From Siphonodentalium dalli (taxonomy: Eukaryota > Mollusca > Scaphopoda > Gadilida > Siphonodentaliidae), in assembly GCA_032622095.1 (NCBI GenBank), contig CP136061.1, positions 9,935,287 through 9,999,286 on the forward strand: a stretch of DNA of 64,000 nt, written 5' to 3'. Below are positions 20,916 to 33,308 of the stretch, piece by piece. The position numbers were made by a program, and so were the translations under genes. Positions within the stretch are counted from its first letter, which is position 1; each line of letters starts with the position of its first letter. Under the pieces are notes generated by a model. That model saw only the letters and a program-made list of their open reading frames with translations. It had not been told where the DNA came from and did not search any database.

Positions 20916-23608
20916 CTGCAAGACGAGTGATTGTGAGCAAATCCAGACGTGAAAAGAGTCCTTGACTTTAATTATCTACTTTTTTGAAAATAAGTTTTAA
21001 TGGTGAGATTCTGATATAACGGTGTGACTACAATTCCAAAAGTTCTTCATTTGTTTCCACCACAATTCCAAACGTTCTTGATTTGTTTTCCATTGTACAT
21101 AGGCATAATACTGATCTCTAATATAATGTAGCATTACATTCACTGTGTAGGAACTGTTACATCGGAAATCGTTCTATCGCCGGAAGTGTGATGGTTCTTG
21201 CCTGATTTGTTACGGTTCCTGATAATTGAAAATAATCATTTTTGTGACAAAATCACGCATAATTATAGATATCTTGAATATATTAAACTTTCCTGAATGA
21301 ACAGAGGCTGCAGAAGTGCCGTGTTATCGAAACCTGAACTCTAGACCACAATTAACTCGGTATTAGCGAGTTATCACGTAAATATCAACATGTTACCACT
21401 GAAAATCAAGCCACGTGGACGCAATTTCTTTGTTTTTCATGGCGTATAAAATATGAAACGCATTCTGAAGACAAACACTGACTATAAAGTGTACCCGTGT
21501 TATTCTTTTGTAAAATAGCTGAGAAAGTATCCCGATAGGGGTTGATAATTGGGAGCTGTGACCTCGTAATCAACACGGGTGCGTGTTATGGTTCTATTTC
21601 AAACCGAGCATGGCTGTGACGGTTCTGTCCATGAGATTTATTCGAACGATTTATGCACTTGGGTCCGAAAATCGTCTTGTGTATCTGACATTTTAAACCA
21701 GATAATGACTGTAGCTTATGTAATTTGCATAATAGAACAGGTATATTAAGAAATAACACAATAAATACCTAATACGGGAGATTAAGTGACATTAATAGGC
21801 AGAAATAAAATATTGAAAGTCCCGATGAGTATAGTATCATAATCATGCCCGCCTATATAAATGACCAATGGTAATATAAATCTACTCTCAGGAGAATATG
21901 ATATGTTATATTCATTTACTTAATCTGGGCATTATTGAAAGATCCAGGTGTGACAATATTTCAATGCCAGCGCCATCATATTTCATCCTCTGAAGTCCGC
22001 CTGAGGGACATTTACACATGTTTGTCGCCCAGACATGAATATAACTTATGAAATCACGTTCAACTGAATCACTGATAGGTTATGACGTGATTGGGGTGGT
22101 GGGGGGGGGGGGGGGCTTGGGAGGGGGTGCTTAATTGGTGTCTATCCCCAACTTTGGTCAAAATGTTCAACAGTTACAAATTTCTTATCTTACAATAGAT
22201 TGGTTTGAAATTTAACACCAACAATATGTTGAAATTGTTCTCTTAATTTGATTTGACAACAATTTAATAGTGGGGATTTTGTCGTTTTTAGACTAACATT
22301 TGCATACTTTCCTACACTTTAAACATGTAATCAACCATATTTGACATATACAAATGGACACCTCTTCTTTAGAGTTGATCCAAAACTCATGATGGGTAGA
22401 CATGAAGTAGGGATCAGGTGTGATATAGTTTTCTATATCACATTTACCCCCCCCCCCAATTGGCAAGAAACTGGTTTAATGGACAAATAATCTAATTCCA
22501 TTTAATTAGTATGCTTTGTATTAAATAATGTATGCTCTTTTGCAAAATAAATCATCTCTCTCTCTCTCCATCTGTTGGGAACATTTCCAATCTTGTGGGG
22601 GTGGGGGCGCCAGGTTGGAAACTTCCAACACTTGGGAATCTTGAAGCCAGTCTAGATGTTTTTTGCAATTTTCAGGTTCAGATATCCACATTTTCTCACT
22701 GGGCCCATGTATCCTGAGTTTCTCCCCCGGTTTGCATGGTGGCCAATCAAAGGCTACTGATCAATTCACTTCAGAATGGTATACAATCTAGAGCTATAAT
22801 GTGTCATGCAGTTGGGGAAAACCAAAGCCCAGGCCTTGTGCATGAGTTTGGTCTGTTTCAAGGGGATGGTGCGGTTGGAAATTCCAAGGTGGACGCCCCA
22901 ACATTGGATACACTCCGGCCCAAGTCCCTGCTCACTTGACACGTTAGTATCGAGGAATAATAATGTGCCTTATAATAGCCAGGTTCAGACACCCATAACA
23001 CTAATTTTTAATGATTCATTTGTATGAATGTTTAGCTAATAATTCAAACAATCTGTTACTGCATGTTGAATTTAATAGCTGAGCATTCCTACAAATGAAT
23101 CAATAGGATTCAAGTCGCTGCTCTTTATAGCACATTTAGTCATCAAAGAATTAACATCCATATAATAATATTTGTAACTGTATGATTCTTTTCTCTTTTT
23201 TATATGTTACTGCTTGTTGAACTTAATAGCTAAGAATTCCTACAAATTAATCAATAGGATTCAAGTCAATTCTCATTACAGCGCATTTAGTAACCAAAGG
23301 TTTAATATCCATATAATAATATTTGTAACTGTAGGATTCTTTGCTTTTTTATATCTTCTATTAAAAAATCAGAGATCCCTAGTCAATCTAAAATATGATT
23401 GAATGGAAGATTACCGTGCTTGTATATGGTTTAATAGCTGCATATTCTAGAATTCTAGAATTTAACCTAGATAATCAGCATCCAGCAAGCGGATGCCCGA
23501 CATAAACTTCATAAACTGCGTAATCAGAGCATTGTATGGGTGTCAACTAACTTTTAACGTCTCATTTTTGGCTTTTTGTTGAGTAAAATACGTCTACGAA
23601 AATAGACA
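20916..23608. other. Long intron stretch with one half of an inverted repeat
   Basis: At 21139-21215 is a segment (cactgtgtaggaactgttac ... cggaaatcgttctatcgccg) whose inverted partner lies at about 25700-25775. At 22098-22116 is a poly-G tract of 16 or more, and 22451-22459 is a poly-C tract. Two similar AT-rich blocks at about 23040-23185 and 23205-23345 (tacaaatgaatcaataggat) are a direct duplication. No gene was recognised. Confidence 0.55.
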
Positions 23609-24169
23609 ACACTAGCCGATGTGCCCGGCCCTCTTCGTTTGGGCTATTTAGGGATTTTTTTGTGATCGTCTCCGCCTGGGCAAACTATTGTTCGATCGGC
23701 CCGGAAACATGCCTATATCAGCGAATATGGTCAAGGTCAAGGACATGGTCGCACGTGAAATTGGACCCACCCATATTGTTCCCGGGATCAAAGTAGGCCT
23801 ACATTATACCAAATTTGAGTCGGATTGGTCGAGGTCCAGAAACATGCCTATATGAGCGTATATGAGCGAGGTCAATGTCAAGGACACGGTCGCAAGTGAA
23901 ATTGGACCCGCCCATATTGTTCCCGTGATCAAAGTAGAACCAGCTACCAAATTTGAGTGGGATCGGTCGAGGTCCAGAAACATGCCTATATGAGCGTATT
24001 TGAGCGAGGTCAAGGATACGGACGCACGTGAAATGGACCCGCCCATATTGTTCCCCGGATCAAAGTAGGCCTACACACCAAATTTGAGTCGGATCGGTCG
24101 AGCAGTTTTTCGAGTCTATAACACAAATACATACATACAGACAGAAGTTCCAAAATATATACTAGACTA
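23609..24169 (+). mobile_element. CTAG-bounded repeat, gtgcccg subfamily with internal tandem units
   Basis: Begins actagccgatgtgcccggcc and ends caaaatatatactagactag. Three degenerate internal units of about 120 bp share cccgcccatattgttccc and ggtcgaggtccagaaacat. Ends with an acatacatacagacag tract and joins the next copy at a shared CTAG. Confidence 0.6.
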
Positions 24170-25115
24170 GCCGATGAGCCCGACGTTGTCCAGGCTATTC
24201 AAAAACCGACGAAATTTGTATCCGGGGCAAGATACATTCACATAGCAAATTTCAAGTCGATAGCTCCACCCGTTTCCGAGATCTGGTCTGCGCATGCGCG
24301 AAGCTGGCGTCGCACGGGCTCGGCGACCCGATAAAATTCTTATCCGGGGCAAGATACATTCACATACCAAATTTCAAGTCGATAGCTCCACCAGTTTCCG
24401 AGATCTCGTCTGCGCATGCGCGAAGCTGACGTCGCACGGGCTCGGTGACCCGATAAAATTCTTATCCGGGGCAAGATACATTCACATACCAAATTTCAAG
24501 TCGATAGCTCCACCCGTTTCCGAGATCTCGTCTGCGCATGCGCGAAGCTGACGTCGCACGGGCTCGGTGACCCGATAAACTTAGCCGATGAGCCCGACGT
24601 TGTCCGGGCTATTCAAAATCCGGGCTATTTATCCGGGCTATTCAAAAACCAAATTTCAAGTCGATCGCTCTACCCGTTTCCGAGATCTGGTCTGCGCATG
24701 CGCGAAGCTGGCGTCGCACGGGCTCGGCGACCCGATAAAATTCGTATCCGGGGCAAGATACATTCACATACCAAATTTCAAGTCGATAGCTCCACCCGTT
24801 TCCGAGATCTCGTCTGCGCATGCGCGAAGCTGGTGTCGCACGGGCTCGGCGACCCGATATAATTCGCATCCGGGGCAAGATACATTCACATAGCAAATTT
24901 CAAGTCGATAGCTCCACCCGTTTCCGAGATCTCGTCTGCGCATGCGCGAAGCGGGCGCCGCACGGGCTCGCCAATACGACAACGACGACCGCCTGGTCAA
25001 ACTACACTCACGTACCAAGTTTCGTCCCGATCGGTCAAGAATCGTAGATTTGTATTAATGACAGACAGACAGACAGACAGACATACAGACAGAGGTCTTC
25101 AAAATATATATGAGA
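24166..25115 (+). mobile_element. CTAG-bounded repeat with 122-bp core array
   Basis: Begins actagccgatgagcccgacg. The core unit (ggcaagatacattcacatac ... gcatgcgcgaag ... gacccgataaaatt) repeats with a period of 122 bp at about 24227, 24349, 24471, then after an interruption containing a second element start (24583-24620) at 24753 and 24875. The 3' part has an acagacagacag microsatellite and ends aaaatatatatgagatta. This core-plus-microsatellite layout is the one described for 'pearl'-type non-autonomous Helitrons in bivalves; assignment is inference. Long open frames on both strands here are artefacts of the repeat. Confidence 0.68.
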
Positions 25116-26414
25116 TTAAATACAAGACAGATAACTCTATATATCCCGTCTACGCTCATGCTTTACGAAGTCCAGCGCAATGAAATTTCACTATTGTTAA
25201 CCGGCTGTTGACTCATGGAAATGTCGAGCCTGCAAAACGCGTTATTTTTCAAACAAGCTGGCGACTTTGTGAATTTTGATAGGCGTAACACAGCTTATTG
25301 GATAAGTATAGAAAGGCAGTGTAATTCGTCGAAATTAATGACAAGTGGTGCAAATTTCAACTTAATGCATAGTTTGTTGTGTTTATCTTTGTATACTTTC
25401 ACCAAATTGGCAGTTTGAACCATGTACCATGGCAAATATTAGCAATAGTTTTACCCGTATAGAACGATTAATGGGGATAGAACCGACTCGATCAGGAGAG
25501 AACCCAAACAATAATCAAAATTCGCGGTTCTTGTCGTTGTTATGACTCGCACAATGAATTTTTCGTTATTAACACGCTCATTGGTGCCACAGATTGTTAT
25601 GGGATCGAAAATAACAAATCGAATTATCACCTAGATGCCTCAAAATTGCGTTTTAACTGTCAAAAAGTTGTGAAAATGTATAATTTCGATCAGCAAGAAC
25701 CGTCACAAATCAGGCAAGAACCATCACAAACCGGCGATAGAACGATTTCCGATGTAACAGTTCCTACACAGTGATTACATTGAGACTTATCGAACCTCCG
25801 TGGGCTGCCTGGAGATGATCCTCATAACATTGGAGCAAGTGTGAGGGTTACCAATAGTCATATATATATAGTAAACGTTTGCATTCTTAATAAATAAATA
25901 AATAAATAACAGTTTTGTATAGCGTAATATCCACCGAAGTGCTCTAAAACGCTTGACATGTTAAACATAAAATACAATTGCAAATATAAGACATAATTAT
26001 GGACATCAACAAAAATGTAGAACTAGAAGTGAGACGTTACTAAGAAATACAAAAGCGCATAAAATTACAAATCGAAAAAAATATTAAAAAGTTACTGGTA
26101 AATTGGGGTGATAACATGCTAAAAAATGCTAACAGCGAAAAAGGGGGTAAAATGGCGAACGGGTAACAAGCTAAAAATAACATGAACAGGGGTAAAATGG
26201 GGAAAGATCGGGAAACGAGTAAAATTGAAACGAAAATATTGATGAGACAAAGGTGTTTATTAGTGGTCCAAACAGTATACAGGATAGAATATTATCAACA
26301 AAAAGTATTTGCATTAGTATTTTTTTGTTTTTTTTGTTGGTATTTTAAGATAAAAATAAAAACAGTTATCAAACACATATATACACGAGATAAGTTCAGC
26401 TGGTGTTTTTGCTT
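25116..26414. other. Intron with inverted-repeat arm, no gene
   Basis: Holds the right arm (about 25700-25775, caggcaagaaccatcacaaa and gatttccgatgtaacagttc) of the inverted pair with 21139-21215. (ATAA)n lies near 25891-25908. Nothing coding was recognised. Confidence 0.5.
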
Positions 26415-26613
26415 GGTTGATGCGCATGACGTTAGCTTTCACCTGGTATAGCCTGGAACACCTTAGCTGACCAAGGCTACTCGCTAATTTGCTTATACAG
26501 GACTTCTTCTTCGGTTGTAATTCCAAGTCTTTGGATGCTTCTTGGAATAGGAAAGCGCATGACGTTAGCTTTCACATGGTATAGCCTGGAACACCATAGC
26601 TGACCAAGGCTAC
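26415..26613. repeat. Direct duplication of about 70 bp
   Basis: The segment gcatgacgttagctttcac ... gctgaccaaggctact occurs at about 26424-26492 and 26548-26614 with a few substitutions, separated by a unique linker. Confidence 0.8.
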
Positions 26614-26989
26614 TTGTGTGGAGATTTTTTTTTCTTTTATTGAGGAAGTATATATAAACAAAAATGAAACAGACAGACAAACGTATTGATAAATATTATA
26701 TTCTAGCACTCACTTTTGCACGCTCCCAAGTGAAATTCACTTGGGCTACTTTCTAACTGGCGACATTAATAAAATCATACGTGAATCATACAGTTGTGGT
26801 GTAGTCTTTATGAAGAGATAAATAGATTGTTATTCCGTTGGCGACACAACGTTAGCGCACTAAATGGAGAATGTCATTTATACTGTAAAATAAAGATTTA
26901 GATTTGGCGCAGATAAATTATTGCCGGAGTTTTGATGATCGAGTTAAGAAATGGTTAATGTAATTTGAGAGATAGCTCGGGTTCCAGGC
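26614..26989. other. Intron, nothing recognised
   Basis: AT-rich; contains a short palindrome at 26727-26747 (caagtgaaattcacttg). Confidence 0.45.
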
Positions 26990-27753
26990 CATCTATTATA
27001 TATTTTGGAAGATCTGTTTGTTTGTTTGTTTGTGTGTAATCGATGAACTCGAAAACGGCCGACCCGATTTCGATGAAACTTGGTATGTGGGGGTATTTTC
27101 GGGCCAGGAGTAACATAGGCCTATTGATTTTCAGATCCGAGGTCAACTTTCCACGTGCCGAGGTCAAATCTGTTTTTACGCTGTGTTACGGGACTTTCAT
27201 TTGAGTTCGGTGCTTACAAATCGATTCGAAACAGCGCGAATAATAACATGCCAGTCATAATAATGACACTGTGAGAATCTTTCGTGTTTCCTCTTTCCAA
27301 CGATATATAACATGTATGTATCCGTTTTAGTTATCTGCCTCAATTATTAAGAAGAAGTGGTACGATCTTCTATCAGGGTAAAAACAATGCGTAACTTCTA
27401 TGACGTCGTTAGAGGTCATAAAGTTAGATCACGTTAACTCTTAACAGGCCGATGCATTTGACTGTTTCAGACGTCTTGGCGATATCTCGGGCACCGATGG
27501 TAATTTATCTTTACGTTGAAACTTGATAATTAATGAGCGTGTGTATATGAGGCGCGTTTATATACTTCAGTGGAAATCAAATCGGGTTAAAAGGTCAAAT
27601 CGGATAAAACCATTTCGACGGGTACTTTTGTCGGGTACGTTTGTTCGGGCAGTGTTTTGGACGGGTCAAATCGTGACCCCACTTGACCTTGGCCTTCAAA
27701 ATAGACAATTCAAGGTCAAACCCCGGACGAAGTCGGGTCACCTTCTAGTATGT
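26990..27753 (-). mobile_element. CTAG-bounded repeat, gacccg subfamily, reverse orientation
   Basis: Close relative of 15517-16428 with the same orientation: tatatattttggaagatctg at the left, gaagtcgggtcaccttctag at the right. It has an internal deletion of about 150 bp relative to that copy around 27590. Confidence 0.62.
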
Positions 27754-28065
27754 ATATAATTGTGTTATTCGGGGTATATACATGTTCATGTGTGGAGAAA
27801 TGACTTACTGCCACTATGTCCATGTTTTTTCTGTTTAAATTTTTCCGCACAAAAGTGAAATGGACTAATACGGAACGCTCTTTTCTGTTCCATGCCGTGT
27901 ACATGGCTGTTGTTTGTTTGGGAACCAAACACGGTGTTCAGAGTTTGTATTTTTATGAATTCATTGTGTCTGTCTGGGACATATTATGTTCGTAGAGAAG
28001 TAATTCAAGTAATTAGCGACCTATTTCGATACCGGGAAAAAATAAAAAGCGTATATTATTAGGTG

Positions 28066-28131
28066 TATTTTATTAGGTGTATATTATTAGGTGTATATTA
28101 TTAGGTGTATATTATTAGGTGTATATTATTA
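28066..28131. repeat. 14-bp tandem repeat
   Basis: About five copies of ttaggtgtatatta (one with tttt). Confidence 0.9.
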
Positions 28132-28189
28132 ATATTTTGGAGCGCAGACCATCGTGTGACTTTAAAATATTTGCCTTAGATGGTAACGG

Positions 28190-28620
28190 AATTGTTAGAG
28201 TTCCACGTCGTCTGGGTTTCTCTTCGCCACAACCCCTTTCGGATCCAATCCGTATAGCTTGTGTTTGTCCAAGTTGAATTTTAAGTCTGATAGTTCAGCC
28301 AATATATTTATGACATTAAGTGCCTCATTAACTGATGATTAACCTGGAGGAAGGGAGTCGTGTCTGCAAATTGTGACAAAATGAATTCCGAGTCATTAAT
28401 TTGTATTACGACTTATACTGAGGATCTCCATGGCGATAATAAATTGATAGGGGAAATGGTGTCACATAGCCGCACTCCACTCAAAATGTCAACTTTTTTT
28501 CAGAGAGGTTACTATTGGTGGTTTCGTATGTTTTGATAACACCTTCCACTCCAATGAATCGCAGGTATTTTTTTCAAAATCAAGTAATATCTATATACCA
28601 GATATTTTTTGTTCTTCACA
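28190..28620 (-). pseudogene. Heavily decayed LINE reverse transcriptase fragment
   Basis: Read on the minus strand across several frames this segment shows PFPYQFIIAMEIL (motif B region, as in LSPYLFIIAMEIL) and INDSEFILSQFAD followed by TTPF (motif C region, as in QFADDTTLF, one D lost). It then shows ELSDLKFNLDKHKLYGLDPK and GVVAKRNPDDVEL. In-frame stops and indels interrupt it, so it is dead. It represents a third LINE type in the window and lies just downstream of the first kringle exon. Confidence 0.62.
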
Positions 28621-28825
28621 TTTCTCAAGAATATCGAATATAATTATTGTTGATTCACATACATGTACATCTATGTACCCAATTGAGAGTCTGAAATCAA
28701 CTTAGGTAAATATTTTATATTGGATTTGCTATAGTTGTTGTAAAATTTAGTATAAATCAACATTTAGCAAGCGGGAATACAGGGTTAGAAGTTGCATGTT
28801 GCTTTGTGAATTATAATCAACTTAC

Positions 28826-28958
28826 CCATCAGTAAACGGATTGCGCTTACAATTCTTCGCCTCATACCAAGGCAGACATTGTTCGAAGTCCCAGGTGTAA
28901 TTTACTGAACCTCGATATGAGTCTCCCTTGTCAGCAACTTCGTAGCAGTACTCGTCAG
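28826..28958 (-). CDS. Exon 10 of mosaic gene: N-terminal half of kringle domain
   Basis: Acceptor gtcttgtttcacag (phase 1) precedes 28958; donor GTAAGTTG (phase 2) follows 28826. The product begins DEYCYEVADKGDSYRGSV, matching the kringle opening C-x-x-G-x-x-YRG. Then come FEQCLPWYEAK (the Cys-x-x-Trp step) and NCKRNPFTDG. The intron to the second half (20797-20915) is about 7.9 kb and contains two CTAG-bounded elements. Upstream, the nearest exon is the last CUB exon, 16.7 kb away; phases agree (1 to 1), but a gene break in that interval cannot be excluded. Confidence 0.8.
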
Positions 28959-29403
28959 CTGTGAAACAAGACAGTCAATGACCGTGAAGACGCTCACCAG
29001 ACTGTAAAGACTGAGAAGACTGGGACTCATAAGACCATAAGTTAGTACTTATCAAATTCACTTAAAAACAAGTAGTTCTAAAGAGGGACGTAGCCTAGAG
29101 GGTCTCCGTTGAGCAGTGGGGTGTCCACATTGAAATATGGGCCAGATCCCCTCACCACACATAGTCCATAGTCTGCTCCCTCCCAACTGAAGCAAGCACA
29201 CTCCCAAGTACGTAACATTCCTTTGCGCGTGTTGGAATTTTACAACTGATACCTCAAGCTGTCCTAACTGTGGCAAAGTTGCACCTGACATGCCCCCCCC
29301 CCTTTTTAATGGTGGACCCCATTTAAACAAATTTTTATCCCAACTCTCCATAGGCCATATACACCAAATGTTATTTCTTGATTGGTCAAACCCATATACT
29401 TGG
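28959..29403. other. Intron, nothing recognised
   Basis: Includes a low-complexity ctgagaagactg patch and a poly-C tract at 29294-29302. The minus ORF 29058-29351 has no domain. Confidence 0.45.
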
Positions 29404-29803
29404 TTAACCCTTTACCCAACAAACCGGCCAAAACCGGCCAAATAAAGCTTCAACAGCCTAAAATATCTTGGGTCTGTCTCAATAAAACCATACAAATATG
29501 GATATCATTGGAACCGGCTCATTGACCACATTGTGATGGTTATAGTTATGCCCTGTGCCAATGCATTCTCTTATATATGCGAGTCGACCATAGGTCGCCT
29601 CGCATATATAAGAGAATGCATTGGCCTAAAAAAAATCTTTTTTTAACACTTTTTACCATTTTTTCTTACATTCTTTAACAATTTTATAATTTGTAATGTG
29701 TTAAGCCAATGCATTCTCTTATATATGCGAGGCGACCTATGGTCGACTCGCATATATAAGAGAATGCATTGGCACAGGGCCCTTCTGTTGGGTAAAGGGT
29801 TAA
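29404..29803. mobile_element. TTAA-flanked double-hairpin MITE
   Basis: TTAACCCTTTACCCAACAAA at the left, ctgttgggtaaagggttaa at the right; both 68-base hairpins are intact. Closest in structure to 13410-13860 and, for the left half, to 62241-62530. Confidence 0.8.
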
Positions 29804-29879
29804 CAAATCTGTAACCCAGTCCCAAGTTACACAAGGACCCTCCATACTAGTTAGTACATATAAGCTAAATAGGACTGAT

Positions 29880-31345
29880 GGCTCTTGAGGAGAAGCCATA
29901 TTAAGAATTATTTTGTCCCTGGTCGCATCCCTATTTTACCTGGTGAACCCATTTCAACAAATCTGAATCCCAGTCACCCAAGGACTCTCTATACCAAAAT
30001 GTATGCTAAATATGCCAAATGGTTCTTGAGAAGATGTTTTAAAAATAACTAATGAGGGAAAGAATTATGTCCGTGGCTCTGACCCTATTTGACCCAGTGA
30101 TCCAATTCTGAATCAAATCTGAATCCTTGTCACCCATACCAAATATAAGCTGAATAGGCCTGATGGTTCTTGATAGGACGACATTTTAAGAATTACAATG
30201 GATGGACAAGTTATGTCCCTCCGCCCTGATTTGCCCAGGTAACCTCATTTTAACACATCTGTATCCCTGTCACCCAAGGACCTTCCATACCAATTATAAG
30301 CTAAATAGCTTTAACGATTCTTGAGAAGATGTTTTAAGAATTACTATGAATGGAAAGAGTTAGGTCCCTAACTATGCCACTTTTTTGACCATGTGACCCC
30401 CATTTGAACAGAACTGAATCCCAGCCACCTAGGGACCATCCACACACAATATGTCTCAATTCTTCATTTCAGATAAGCTAAGAAAAATGCCTCTTCTTTC
30501 TCATCCAGTTTCCCATATGTTATTGCCTCAGAAAACAGGTATTTAGTTTTACTGGCCTAACTGTCAGATTCATCATTCACACTTGCCTTGGGAGTTTGTT
30601 ATCATAAGCTATGGGTCATTTATATACAAACTCTTTAACATGCAGAGATGTTTAGGGTATTAATCAAACTAGCTGTCATTCCAATCAGATTTTGTTAACA
30701 CTGCCATTTCATTTATTACTTTATAATCAATGTGACTTCTATATGGTGTTAAGTAAACATTTTGTGATTGCAGACACCTTTCTCATCTCATAGAGCTCTG
30801 AGTATCTGCTAGCTGTTTGAATGGTCTTGATTGTAGACTGATTTAAACCAAATTTGATTGAGTCACCCTGGTGGATGTTATAATGGTGTTATTTTTTTTC
30901 AATTGAGTAGGAAATTAATCTTAATTAAAATAAAAACAATTTGAAACTTTATCTTTTTTTTTTCCAAATCAAATTTTGTTTTGTTTTGTTTTTGTTAAAT
31001 TGAACAAGGAGTTCTATCTATTTTTTTAAGAGCTGTGTCTCTGGCTCTGCCCCTATTTGACACAGTGACCCCATTTGAACAAATATAAGCTAAATCGGCC
31101 CAATGGTTCTTGAGAAGAAGTCATTCTAAGAATTACTATGAAGAAATAGAGTTATGGTCCTGCTTTCGCAACTATTTGACCCAGTGACCTCATTTGAATG
31201 TGAGTCACCTAGGGAATATCCACACCAAAAATGAACCCATTCGGTCTTATGGTTCCGAAGAAGATGTTTAAAGAATTGTTGACGGATGGACGGATGGACG
31301 GACGGCGGACGAGGAGTGATGACTATAGCTCCACCGGAGAATTCG
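29880..31345 (+). repeat. Degenerate tandem element with gaggtgagctaa-type end
   Basis: Diverged units of about 150 bp share ccagtgaccccatttgaac, cacccaaggacc, taagctaaat and ggttcttgagaagatg. Ends with a gacggatggacggatgg tract followed by gtctcaggtgagctaaaaa, a 3' end common in repeats of marine invertebrates. Non-coding; the class is uncertain. Confidence 0.65.
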
Positions 31346-31957
31346 TCTCAGGTGAGCTAAAAAGTGCTCCATGCACGATGTAATGGTTAGAGCACAAGAA
31401 TTGTTCTTTACCAGAATCAATCGAGTCGAAGACGAGATTTATTCTGGTAAAGAATAATTCGCGTGCCCTGACCTACTTATAGCACAATTGATCCCACATA
31501 AAGCAATATACTGGAAATGTGCCGTGAGCTGGACACAATAGCCGGTTAGCCACGCCCAAAAACGTGATTAACACGAACTGATCGCCGTTGAATGTGAATA
31601 GATATGTCCGAAACAACACGGACTGATCCCACTTTGAAGCGCCCATGCGATTTGTCTATTATGAGTTGCGGGTGCTTAACAATGGGATAATCATTGAACT
31701 ATTCCTTCGCCAGCCTTGGGAATCGGTGTACTTAACCAAAAATCAGGGAACGATTGCAACAATAGTATTGTGCTCTAACGAACATTACACATTCCAAAAC
31801 GAGTATAAAATGTAAACACACTGGTTAAAGACACATAATCCGATTTAACACCCCCGAAATTACAATTTCTTCGGCTTCCCGGTAAACAATAGTTTATTTG
31901 AGCCGAGGAACCATTCCTCAAAGATCAGAGTTATCAGATTTAGATTATTGTTAACAG
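31346..31957. other. Intron, short inverted repeat
   Basis: Around 31397-31460 an inverted pair (gttctttaccagaat / attctggtaaagaat) forms a hairpin; the gene-like symmetry ends there. Confidence 0.5.
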
Positions 31958-32407
31958 GTTACACTGGTGTAAATGTTTTCCATAGGCCTCAGTGCTAACG
32001 TTTTAGCGTATAGTGTTGGCAATATAAATGTTGGGTCCAAAATTTTCTTTAAATCTGTAAAATTGACATTTTGGGAAACTTTTTACACAAAACAATCATG
32101 TCTGTCTAGCAGGGAATTCGCCTTTAAATCTTATGTTTTCGTAACTAGTGTCAGAACCGCATAAAAAAATACAGTCATATTTTAGACCACACCAAAAAAT
32201 TCAAACTTCACTACAACGGGTTAATTCCTGTGCCAATGTTTATTTTACCTATGGGAAATCGTAGGGAAGAGGTGTGATGATTTTTTTATGTGAAAAGCAC
32301 ACAAGGCTATTGACCAATCAGGGCCCAGTGTCTATTTTATTCTCTCCTATATATTCCTCCCGCATCCGCTAGATGTCACTCGAAACCTTATTTACACCAG
32401 TGTAACC
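31958..32407. mobile_element. 450-bp TIR element, left unit of a composite
   Basis: Terminal inverted repeats ggttacactggtgtaaat / atttacaccagtgtaacc. Nearly identical (about six differences by eye) to 33309-33759 in the same orientation. The 63-codon ORF shared by both copies has no domain. Confidence 0.85.
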
Positions 32408-33308
32408 TAAAGCGATAGCCCGCTTTTTCGCGGAATAATTGAAACTCCCTACATTTCTTCAGAATTGCCCATCAATGGAAAAAATGTGTTCAAAAACAAT
32501 ATCACTTCTGTGGTTCTTTATTTATCACACACAATTTAACCCCACCCCCTTTAACAAATTATTCATCAAAAAAGCACAATTTTCCACCACCAGTCATGTT
32601 CAGGCCCCATTTTCACTCAGTTTTAGGGTCTGGTGTTGCAAACTTGGATCAGCTATGGAAGACTGTACAATATTCTTTCCATGAGAGAACTTCTGGTGAT
32701 GTGAGGTCATTGAGTCCAGATCTGATCAGCTGAGCATCAAGCGCATGACTTTATCAGCACATTGAAGAATAAAATATGACATTTTCAGGTCTGCAAGGGT
32801 GATCCAAGATAACTGAATGTGGGTGTATATTGAATTAGTTGAATAAAGATATGCTCTCTTTGAATTGCTGAAGCATTTTCTTAAATGTGTCCAAGTTTTA
32901 GTGCTATTAACCTTCAAATGACCATACCCAACAGTGGAAATGACACACTTTTATGATATATATCTGTATATCACTGGCTATAAAATCCAAAATACTTGTT
33001 AGATTAGGTTCTTATAACAATTGATATATGTGTCGTTGACATGCTCATGTTATGGGTCATTTGCATTATCATGTGACTATTACCACCTTGAAAATTTTTG
33101 AAAATACCTTGAAAAATTGGCATTTTTTATGAAAAATCTTACTATTTTTTTGGCTGATGTAAGTGAAAGAAGATATCAGCAGCAAGAATAGCCACACCAA
33201 GCATGAGATATTAATTGGACTGAAAGACCAGACTCTGTAAAATGCATTAAAATGCTTTAAAGTGACTCACAGGAATCAAAAATGATAAAAAGCTATTTTT
33301 TCCCTTTA
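32408..33308. other. Central 900-bp segment between the two TIR units
   Basis: Begins taaag and ends cttta, which lengthens the inner TIRs symmetrically. Small ORFs (32439-32684 plus, 32726-32917 minus) have no recognisable domain. Confidence 0.6.

Noticed and set aside
24167-25018. ORFs of 80-100 codons on both strands with repeated RARATPASRMRR
   Set aside because: They read through the 122-bp core repeats of a non-coding element.
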